Of a stretch of 64,000 bases of DNA, positions 9,087 to 17,142 are shown piece by piece. Every line of letters starts with the position of its first letter. Within the stretch, counting starts at the first letter, position 1. The DNA lies in NCBI GenBank assembly GCA_947581855.1, contig CANPVZ010000007.1, forward strand, positions 1 to 64,000. Reading direction: 5' to 3'. Made by a program: the position numbers and the translations under genes. Under the pieces are notes generated by a model. That model did no database searches. It worked only from the letters and a program-made list of their open reading frames with translations, and was not told the DNA's origin. This DNA is from an uncultured Phocaeicola sp. (GTDB taxonomy: Bacteria > Bacteroidota > Bacteroidia > Bacteroidales > Bacteroidaceae).

Positions 9087-10520
9087 TTATTCCGTTAAAA
9101 TGTTTCCACGTACTCTTTTATGATCCAATGTGGTGAAATGCGGTGACAACTCTCTTCCATTGCTCCTAAAGGATGCGATGCCAGTTTCAGTAGTAGGCAG
9201 GTTCAGAGAACCATTGAGAATCCATTGGATGGTATATTTAAGCAAGGCATCGCTTTGCGGGTCTCCGATTTCTCCGAGAGGATCTGCATTGGAAAATTCA
9301 TTGTAAAAATAATCTGGTCGGATACCGTTTTCGTAATCCGATTGGTTCTTGCAATTATATATGGTTGCTACGATAGGGTGCAAAGTAAAATTATACGGTG
9401 AAGCGATTCCTAGAGAAGCTACGTTTTTACCCACAGTGGTGGAACCGATTACCTTAACGTCCATATAAGGTTTCAAGCAGTAAATGGTTGTTTCGGAAGC
9501 CGAGGCGGTATATGGGCTTGTTATGACATATAAAGTATTGAGGCCCAAATTTTGAGCTGCCAGATTCGCATTCAGATGGGACGTTGTATTGCGGTTGGTA
9601 TTCAGGTTGTTATATTGTAATGAAAAGAGGGGCTGTCCTAGATTTTGGACAGGAGCCAGAAAACTGCACAACTCGGTGATGCAGCTCATTACTCCTCCTG
9701 GATTATAACGCAGGTCGAGAATGAATTCGTTTACGCCCCGACTTTTGAAATCGCCGAAAATCTGTTTCATCTTCTCGTTATATTCCGTACTTGTGTCGGT
9801 GAGTCCGGGAGAATAATGATCATACATCAGGTAGCCGATATTTTTTCCCGATTGGCTGAATACCTCTACTTTATAGAAAGGGTTGCTGGTTACTTGTCGG
9901 GAAGCTCCTATCTCCAGAGTAGTCTCTTGGCCCCAGCTTAATACGATTTCTCCTTCTTCTGTAGTGGAGTTCAAACTCGCGGTGGTGAGTGTTGTAGCGC
10001 CTCCCTGCAATAGATAACCGTAATTGTTATCTGTCACATTTATTCCCCTTACTTTAAGAATCCAGTCACCCCGTTTTAAACCTGCTTCATCAGCAGGAGA
10101 ATCGGGGAGGACGAACAATACGCGTGCCATTTTATGGGCGGTAGTGCCTGTAGGGTCATTGTATATCATGAAGTCGAATCCATAGGATGAAGTTTCGTCG
10201 ATAAGCAAGGAGTTATCCGTTGCCGAGTTATCCGTTTTGTCACTCTCAAAATATGAAAAATGGTCTCCTTCTCCGTCACGGCATTTGGTGGAAAGCAGAC
10301 TTTCAAAAAATTCTTTAGGCTCGGCAAAATAATTCTCTTCTTTTACTGTCGGCATATCATAATACCATAGATAGATATTTTGCATTTGTTGCTCAATCCA
10401 CCGATCTTCCTGTGTCAGTTCGGCGTATTCTCCGCTACGGTCTTCTCCGCAGGAAGCGAAAATAAATAAAACAACGACAGTACACAGCCGGATAAAAGAG
10501 TATTTAGAGATTCGATTCAT
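9087..10520 (-). CDS. S41 family (C-terminal processing) peptidase lipoprotein with PDZ domain
   Basis: 477 aa; lipobox 'VLFIFASCGE', PDZ 'VLPDSPADEAGLKRGDWILKVRG', S41 'FILDLRYNPGG...VITSPYTASASE'. Confidence 0.9.
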   Translation of the reverse strand: MNRISKYSFIRLCTVVVLFIFASCGEDRSGEYAELTQEDRWIEQQMQNIYLWYYDMPTVKEENYFAEPKEFFESLLSTKCRDGEGDHFSYFESDKTDNSATDNSLLIDETSSYGFDFMIYNDPTGTTAHKMARVLFVLPDSPADEAGLKRGDWILKVRGINVTDNNYGYLLQGGATTLTTASLNSTTEEGEIVLSWGQETTLEIGASRQVTSNPFYKVEVFSQSGKNIGYLMYDHYSPGLTDTSTEYNEKMKQIFGDFKSRGVNEFILDLRYNPGGVMSCITELCSFLAPVQNLGQPLFSLQYNNLNTNRNTTSHLNANLAAQNLGLNTLYVITSPYTASASETTIYCLKPYMDVKVIGSTTVGKNVASLGIASPYNFTLHPIVATIYNCKNQSDYENGIRPDYFYNEFSNADPLGEIGDPQSDALLKYTIQWILNGSLNLPTTETGIASFRSNGRELSPHFTTLDHKRVRGNILTE

Positions 10521-10658
10521 ATTCCAATAGTTTAAAAACGTACAAATTTATATCTTTCCGTCCATATATCTTTCAAATCAGCTCTAAAAATTTATAAATA
10601 TGGAAATCTGTTTCAAGTATTCCTGATTGTTGAAAAAAAATAGTTAAAAGGTGTGGCT

Positions 10659-10667
10659 GGGGGGGGG
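10659..10667 (+). repeat. Poly-G tract G9, intergenic
   Basis: Direct read: gtgtggctGGGGGGGGGtaatttttattcatatTATCTTTGcaag. Confidence 0.95.
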
Positions 10668-10683
10668 TAATTTTTATTCATAT

Positions 10684-10691
10684 TATCTTTG
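10684..10691 (+). promoter_or_regulatory. Bacteroides -7 box (TATCTTTG) with the poly-G tract at the expected -33 position
   Basis: Exact TAnnTTTG match about 60 nt before ATG 10752. Confidence 0.5.
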
Positions 10692-10751
10692 CAAGCAGAG
10701 TAGAATATAAGAGATAATGAAGGCATATTGCGTCATTAAAGATTGAGTTTT

Positions 10752-10934
10752 ATGAATGAAATGAGTTATAAAAAGTCTCAGCGGAAATGGCTGTATCGTT
10801 GGATAGCTGTTAAACATTTTACCACCCCGCAGCATGTATATGATTTAGCCCACGGTTTTTTTCCGCTTGCCCATGAATGGGGTATCGTGAAAGATTTGGT
10901 TAAATATGGTATATTGGTAAAGAAAGAGCCTTAA
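10752..10934 (+). CDS. Small hypothetical protein (about 60 aa)
   Basis: ORF 10743-10934, ATG more likely at 10752; 'MNEMSYKKSQRKWLYRWIAVKHFTTPQHVYDLAHGFFPLAHEWGIVKDLVKYGILVKKEP'. Confidence 0.6.
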   Translation: MNEMSYKKSQRKWLYRWIAVKHFTTPQHVYDLAHGFFPLAHEWGIVKDLVKYGILVKKEP

Positions 10935-10964
10935 GAGAAAACAGAAGATGTATCTGGTTATTGA

Positions 10965-12902
10965 TTATTTTGTTTTTTCTGTGCCTGACGGAAAATAATT
11001 CCGTGCTTTTCCTTTCAATTCTATTTCCGGACGGACGGATGCTGCCTGTTCTTCGCTGATAACCCCGTGTTGTGCAAGTCGGTCGGTTAATAGTCGGTAA
11101 TACCCTGCCAGATTTTCTTTTAATTTCATGTCATCGGTAAAAGATCTTTTGAAATGTTTAGGGCTTGGAATAATGTGTGCCAGAAAGATACACTCTTCCA
11201 AAGTTAGTTGTGAGGGACGTTTGGCAAAATAGAATTCGGCGGCTTCATGTACTCCGTAAATCATGGGTCCCCATTCTATTATATTAAGGTATACTTCGAA
11301 CATGCGGCTTTTCGAAGTGAGCCGTTCGTTTTCTATCAGCCATACAATCAAAGCTTCTTCCAGTTTGCGCGCTATGTTTTTATGGCGGTTAAGGAATACA
11401 TTTTTTATCAGTTGCATGGAAATGGTGCTTCCGCCGCGGGCAAACCTTTTTTCTTTTAAATCCTGTATGAGTGCTTCGCGCATGGCATCCGGCAGGAAAC
11501 CGCGATGATAGAAAAATGCGTTGTCTTCGCTTTGCATTACAGTCTTTTGTAATAAGAGCGGAATACTGTCTAAGGGTGTGAAATGTTCCCACGAGGGGCC
11601 TATGGGAAAGGTACGCACCGGCTGGTCGTGTTCGTACGCCGTATATGCAAATTCCCCCGACATCTTTCGTAAATCGGTAGCGCCAAAATGTTCTATGCGG
11701 AAATCTTTCTTGTACAGTTCCGATTCGAATTTCAAACTGTCTAATTCGGCAAAATCCACATCGAAGAAGAAATGGTAGGCCAGTTGTCCGCTGGTTTGCA
11801 GTCCCGTCAGATTGTTGAACAATCCGTTAGGCAACGAGTTGAACAACTCTTGTGCCGGAAACCATTCTTTATTGACAGAGGCGGTGAAATGCCAAAGGCT
11901 GTCGTGTTTCTCCGCTTTGAGATAGGGATGAAATTTTAAATGATTGAATGAAACTTCGCTTATGCTGTCAAGCTCGATACTGTGCGAGGTCAAGTTCAGT
12001 TGATAATCGATAGCTCCACGGTTAAGGTTGATTGTTTCAGGTGAAAGTGAAGCATGATATACTTGCAAACCGTCTATTTGAGCTTTACCTTGCAGAGAGG
12101 TCCGGTTGGCAACGTTACTTTTGTGTGTCATACTGCAAGTTAAACTGTCGAAGGTAACCTCGGCACCCCATTTGCGGCGGATGTAGGGAAGAGTAATATG
12201 TTTCTTTTCCGTGGCATAAAGTTTGATGTGTATATGCCGTGTATGCCGATTCAGTTCGCCGGCGGTATTCCAATGCTGGCAAAGCGTATCTTCGCGGATG
12301 CATAGTTCGCTTTGGAAATGATTGTCGGCAATTCGGAAATAAGGAATGGTACAGGTTACGAAATTTTCATCTTTCCGTTCGCAGACGCATATGTTGTTCA
12401 ATGTCCCGTTTTCGGGTAACAGATTATAAAGGAGAGAAACCACACTGTCCGTTCGGGCGGCATAATTATTACCCGTAGACTTATTCGTCGGTTGGGCTAT
12501 ATTCCGGCGGTTTGGCATAAACAAGAAATCATAATTGGCAAGAGAATCTTGTCGGATAAACGACAGAACCAATCCGTCCATATCTGTCCGGTCTACGTTG
12601 AACTCTCCCCATATCATGTTCCATAAGTCGAATTTTACTCGTAATGATTGTAAGGTAAGTAGGGTGTCTCGTTCGGCTGGGACTACCGATAACCCCATCA
12701 GATTAACACAGTTGATTCCGTCGAGTTGTAATTGGCGGTAACGAATATCCAGTTGGTAAAGTTGTTCAAGCTGTTTAATCCGTTCTTTTGCGATGTGCCG
12801 TAACAGCACATTACGGTTGAGATAGATACCGGCTATGAATATCAGAAGAAATCCGATAGCGAAAGCTACTTTTTTAGGAAGCAGTTTAAAGTAGTTTCTC
12901 AT
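10965..12902 (-). CDS. Membrane GT51 transglycosylase with AsmA-like N-terminal region
   Basis: 645 aa; GT51 'KTVMQSEDNAFFYHRGF...RGGSTISMQLIKNVFLNRHKNIARKLEEALIVWLIE...EVYLNIIEWG' at the C-terminus; about 400 aa N-terminal region; no transpeptidase. Confidence 0.88.
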   Translation of the reverse strand: MRNYFKLLPKKVAFAIGFLLIFIAGIYLNRNVLLRHIAKERIKQLEQLYQLDIRYRQLQLDGINCVNLMGLSVVPAERDTLLTLQSLRVKFDLWNMIWGEFNVDRTDMDGLVLSFIRQDSLANYDFLFMPNRRNIAQPTNKSTGNNYAARTDSVVSLLYNLLPENGTLNNICVCERKDENFVTCTIPYFRIADNHFQSELCIREDTLCQHWNTAGELNRHTRHIHIKLYATEKKHITLPYIRRKWGAEVTFDSLTCSMTHKSNVANRTSLQGKAQIDGLQVYHASLSPETINLNRGAIDYQLNLTSHSIELDSISEVSFNHLKFHPYLKAEKHDSLWHFTASVNKEWFPAQELFNSLPNGLFNNLTGLQTSGQLAYHFFFDVDFAELDSLKFESELYKKDFRIEHFGATDLRKMSGEFAYTAYEHDQPVRTFPIGPSWEHFTPLDSIPLLLQKTVMQSEDNAFFYHRGFLPDAMREALIQDLKEKRFARGGSTISMQLIKNVFLNRHKNIARKLEEALIVWLIENERLTSKSRMFEVYLNIIEWGPMIYGVHEAAEFYFAKRPSQLTLEECIFLAHIIPSPKHFKRSFTDDMKLKENLAGYYRLLTDRLAQHGVISEEQAASVRPEIELKGKARNYFPSGTEKTK

Positions 12903-13281
12903 GAGGGAAGTGATATAGAGTTCCGGCCCATGCCCCAGCGAAAACGCATGCGATGCCTAAAAGGATGCTCAGGGTGATATAGAAACCGAAAATCGTGTAT
13001 TGGTTTTGACGCAATAAAGACAATGCTTCATGACTGAAAGTGCTGAAGGTGGTGAATCCGCCACACAGTCCGGTTGTCAACAGCAACCGCATTTCGGTGG
13101 TAAGGTTCCAGCGTGTGGATAAGCTGTAAAATATTCCAATAAAGAAACATCCCACAAGGTTAACTATGAACGTACCCGATGGAAATGAATGGAAGGAATA
13201 GTTTGCCATCCATCCAGATGTAAGGTAACGTAATGAGCTACCTATACCTCCGCCTATAAAAATGCATATCAGTTCTTTCAT
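12886..13281 (-). CDS. crcB: Fluoride channel FluC/CrcB
   Basis: 131 aa; 'GGGIGSSLRYLTSGW...FPSGTFIVNLVGCFFIG...GLCGGFTTFSTFSHE'. Confidence 0.93.
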   Translation of the reverse strand: MKELICIFIGGGIGSSLRYLTSGWMANYSFHSFPSGTFIVNLVGCFFIGIFYSLSTRWNLTTEMRLLLTTGLCGGFTTFSTFSHEALSLLRQNQYTIFGFYITLSILLGIACVFAGAWAGTLYHFPHEKLL

Positions 13282-13598
13282 TGTACGAATTACATAACAA
13301 AATCGGATGCAAAATTACTACTTAAATGGAGAGATTTGTTTCGTTATTAATAAATTTTAGATTTCTGTTTGTTCTTCTTTCCTATATAGTTTGCCGGGTC
13401 TTTGGGTAGGGTCTTCATCGTTTCAGGGTATTGCGTGGCGTTTTAACTTTACCGAACCGGGAAACTATCGTCAGAAGGCTTGTTTTAAAAGGAAATGAAA
13501 AAAATTGTGAAAATAATATTAAGTTGTACAAATTATATATATCTTTACCTCCGCTGAAACACACATTTCGGTAAATTATATTCGTTAACTCTATTATT

Positions 13599-16500
13599 AT
13601 GAAAAAAAATCAAACAATGGTGCGCCTAGTTATAGGTGCAAAAGGACGATGTTTCCTTATGGGAGGATTGTCGGCTGCTATCTTGTTTGCAGCAAATCCG
13701 GTGATGGCCGGAAATCCCATGGGGGGGGGTAAAAGTTCTGATTCCCAAGTAGTAAAACAAGTAAACACCGTATCCGGTACGGTTGTGGATGAAAATGGAG
13801 AACCGTTAATAGGGGTATCTGTATTAGTGAAGGGTTCTTCTCAAGGAACCGTGACAGACTTCGACGGAAAATTCTCTTTAAATGTGGCTGCCGATGCCAT
13901 TCTTAAGATTTCTTACATTGGCTATCAAACGCAAGAAGTAAAAGTAGGGAAGCAAAAGCTTTTAAAAGTGGCTCTTAAACCAGACACCCAATTATTGGAC
14001 GAGGTGGTGATTGTGGGTTATGGAACGCAACGGGTAAAAGACTTGACAGGTGCGGCTACAAGTGTCAAAATGGACGATATTATAGACGTCCCGGGTGCTT
14101 CGTTGGTGGATGCGTTGAGCGGACAGGTTGTCGGGTTATCGGTATCGGAGAGTAACGGGCGTCCCGGAGCTACCGGTACGTTCAAGGTTCGCCAGCCGGT
14201 GAGCTTTAACGATGCCAATAAAAACTTTAACCAACCGCTGATTGTTATTGACGACATTGTACAGGTGGATGAGAACGGAGAGCCTACCATGACGGCATTC
14301 AATATGCTGGATCAGTCGGAAATCGAAAGTATGACCGTATTGAAAGATGCTTCGGCGGCGGTATATGGTTCGCGTGCTTCGGCGGGTGTTATTTTGGTGA
14401 AAACAAAAAGAGGTACCCAAGGTGCACCTAAAATCTCTTATTCGGGTAAATTGGATTTTTCGGATGCGGTGAGCCACGCTAAAACGATGAGCGCGTATGA
14501 TTTAGGTGTGTATACCAACCGGATGTTCCGACAGACTGACCAAATCAATAAAAACAATGATTATGCCTATTATTTATATTCGGATGAAGAGCTGGAGGCT
14601 TTAAAAAGTTTGAATTACGACTGGCTGGATAAAGCATGGCATTCGGCAGTGTCGCAGCGTCATTCGTTAACGGTGAACGGTGGTTCCGAAAAAGTAACCT
14701 TTTTTGCCGGCGTAAATTATCAGGATCAACAAACCAATTTGGGCGATGTGCAGGATTACAGTAAATGGACTTTTCGTGCCGGAGGTGAAGTGAAGGTAAC
14801 TTCCGGATTGCGACTTTCGGCCAGTGTGTCCGGTTACAATACGGATAAGGTGGGCAATAATTTGCAAGTGTCCGTAAACCAGGGTCCTTGGGGAAATAGT
14901 AATGCATCGAAGGATTATGCCATGTTACGTCACATGCCGAAATACATTCCTATCGAGACGCAAGTATTCGATGAAGCTTCGGGCGAGATGCGAACCTATT
15001 ATATGTCGCCGTGGGGAGGCCCGAAATTGCTGGACAACAAACCTGACGCTTCGGTAAGCGGTTATCCGGTATGGAACTTCTTTGCGGATGAAGCTTCCAA
15101 GTCCCGTTCGCATGACAAAATGAATGGCTATAGCGCCAATTTCTCACTGATATATGATGTGCCGTTTGTGAAAGGCTTGAGTGTGAAAGGTACTTACGCC
15201 ATCGCTTATAATAATTCTCATGCGAATAAGTCGGGCGATTATTATACGCTGGCACGTGCGGGAAATACCAATGAACCGGGCAAACACTTGTTAGGGGAGC
15301 ACACAACTTGGAATTTAGTAAATTACGGCGATCCTGATGGGACGGATGTATCCAAGAAACCGTCCGTCTCGTATAAAAAACAGACCAGTAAAAGTGAATC
15401 GATGAGTTTAACTCTTTCGTATAGCCGTGTTTTCGGCAAACATGATGTAGCCGCCACTGCTGTAGTAGAACGCGGAGAAAACGAAGGTGATGATATCGCG
15501 CAGCTTTATCGCGGAATGGGCAAATCATACAATGGAGTAAGTTCCACTGCCGGAACATTGAGTACCAATGCTACCGATACCTATTATAAAAAGTACGAGA
15601 GCGGATCATTGTCCTATATCGGACGCGCAAGCTATAAATATGATAACCGCTATTTGGCGCAGTTCGTTTTTCGTTCCGATGCTTCCACTAAGTTCGCTCC
15701 GGAAAATTATTGGGGATTCTTTCCTACCGGATCGGTGGGATGGGTTGTATCCGAAGAAAAATTCTTTAAAAACAGCAAACTCTCGGGTATCTTTGATTTC
15801 TTAAAATTGCGTTATAGTTTGGGTAAGACTGGTAAAGACAATGTTTCCGCATGGTCGTGGTTACAAATTTATAACATTAATCCTACAGGCGGTTACGGAT
15901 TTGGTTCGATAGGAGGTCAGCAAACATCGGGTGCTATTATTAACGGTACAGCTAACCGAGATTTGAAATGGGACTCTACGATTAAACAAAATGTCGGTCT
16001 TGATATGAACCTGCTTAATAATCGTCTGTCGTTTACCACTGATTTTTATTATGATAAAACGGAAGATTTGATTATGATGATAGCCGACGATAACGAACCT
16101 ATCTATATCGGTGCCAAATTACCTTCCATTAACTATGGAAAGAAAAATGCTTGGGGATTGGAGTTCTCAGTAAGGTGGAGCGACAAGATTGAACAGTCGC
16201 TGGTGCCTGCGTGGGGTCCTGTCAAGTATTCTATAGGTGTGGATTATAGTGTCTCTTGGAATAAGACCGTGTTGGGTGATCAGCCGACATTTGATTATCC
16301 GTCGGAATTGGCGAACCAGAGTAACTGGACCGGTTATCACGGTATGGGCAGCACCTGGGGATTCCGTACATGGAAACATACCAGCAGTGGCGACGGTATC
16401 TTGCGTAACCAGCAAGATATTGATAATTACTGGAATTATCTGACCGAATTGGCTGAAGCTTCAGGTACCACTCCGAAGTTCTTGGATATCAGCGATAAAA

Positions 16501-17105
16501 AGGACTTGCATCCTGGTATGCTTGTGTATGAAGATGTGGCAGGAGATATTGATGCGGAAAACAAGACTATTGCCGGTCCGAACGGTGTGATTTCAAAAGA
16601 TCACGGGGAAGATTTTGTGAAACTGGCAAATAACCGCCGTCATGGTATCAACACTAAATTGCGTCTGCAATGGGGCAACTTCAGCTGGTCGGCGCAATTG
16701 TCTACTACGTGGGGAGGATTTACCGATTACCGTGGTTCCCAGACGAAAGCATCCGGTTTCATGTTCGGGCAATTCTCTTATATCAATGATATGTTCGATC
16801 CGGAAAGCAACCCGATGGGTAAATATCCGACCATGGCTGCCGGCAATGCTTATGGCGAAATCTCTGATTTCTGGCAAGTTTCTTCTTTCCGCATGTATGT
16901 GCGTAATATGTCGTTCGCATACTCTGTGCCGAAAAAATACTTGCAGAAAGTAAATGTAGATGCTTTATCACTTAGCTTGACGGGTAATAACTTGTGGGAT
17001 TTTTATAATCCGTATCCGGGTAACTTTATCAATATGTACGATGGTATTCGTACAGATTACCCGACCTTGAGAACATGGACATTGGCTCTCAACCTGACAT
17101 TCTAA
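13599..17105 (+). CDS. SusC/RagA family TonB-linked outer membrane protein
   Basis: 1168 aa; signal peptide, CarboxypepD_reg-like 'VSGTVVDENGEPLIGVSVLVKGSSQGTVTDFDGKFSL', TonB box/plug 'DEVVIVGYGTQRVKDLTGA'. Confidence 0.96.
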   Translation: MKKNQTMVRLVIGAKGRCFLMGGLSAAILFAANPVMAGNPMGGGKSSDSQVVKQVNTVSGTVVDENGEPLIGVSVLVKGSSQGTVTDFDGKFSLNVAADAILKISYIGYQTQEVKVGKQKLLKVALKPDTQLLDEVVIVGYGTQRVKDLTGAATSVKMDDIIDVPGASLVDALSGQVVGLSVSESNGRPGATGTFKVRQPVSFNDANKNFNQPLIVIDDIVQVDENGEPTMTAFNMLDQSEIESMTVLKDASAAVYGSRASAGVILVKTKRGTQGAPKISYSGKLDFSDAVSHAKTMSAYDLGVYTNRMFRQTDQINKNNDYAYYLYSDEELEALKSLNYDWLDKAWHSAVSQRHSLTVNGGSEKVTFFAGVNYQDQQTNLGDVQDYSKWTFRAGGEVKVTSGLRLSASVSGYNTDKVGNNLQVSVNQGPWGNSNASKDYAMLRHMPKYIPIETQVFDEASGEMRTYYMSPWGGPKLLDNKPDASVSGYPVWNFFADEASKSRSHDKMNGYSANFSLIYDVPFVKGLSVKGTYAIAYNNSHANKSGDYYTLARAGNTNEPGKHLLGEHTTWNLVNYGDPDGTDVSKKPSVSYKKQTSKSESMSLTLSYSRVFGKHDVAATAVVERGENEGDDIAQLYRGMGKSYNGVSSTAGTLSTNATDTYYKKYESGSLSYIGRASYKYDNRYLAQFVFRSDASTKFAPENYWGFFPTGSVGWVVSEEKFFKNSKLSGIFDFLKLRYSLGKTGKDNVSAWSWLQIYNINPTGGYGFGSIGGQQTSGAIINGTANRDLKWDSTIKQNVGLDMNLLNNRLSFTTDFYYDKTEDLIMMIADDNEPIYIGAKLPSINYGKKNAWGLEFSVRWSDKIEQSLVPAWGPVKYSIGVDYSVSWNKTVLGDQPTFDYPSELANQSNWTGYHGMGSTWGFRTWKHTSSGDGILRNQQDIDNYWNYLTELAEASGTTPKFLDISDKKDLHPGMLVYEDVAGDIDAENKTIAGPNGVISKDHGEDFVKLANNRRHGINTKLRLQWGNFSWSAQLSTTWGGFTDYRGSQTKASGFMFGQFSYINDMFDPESNPMGKYPTMAAGNAYGEISDFWQVSSFRMYVRNMSFAYSVPKKYLQKVNVDALSLSLTGNNLWDFYNPYPGNFINMYDGIRTDYPTLRTWTLALNLTF
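13721..13729 (+). repeat. Poly-G tract G9 in susC, just after the signal peptide
   Basis: Direct read: aatcccatGGGGGGGGGtaaaagt, encoding NPMGGGKS. Confidence 0.97.
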
Positions 17106-17142
17106 CCATTCAGTGATGTATAATTTGAAAAAAGAAAGAAAC

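Noticed and set aside
13282-13598. Fluoride riboswitch upstream of crcB
   Set aside because: I could not find the conserved crcB motif pattern on the minus strand; a covariance search would be needed.
14950-15558. 202 aa minus-strand ORF inside susC
   Set aside because: Antisense to susC, H/R/S-rich translation typical of spurious frames.
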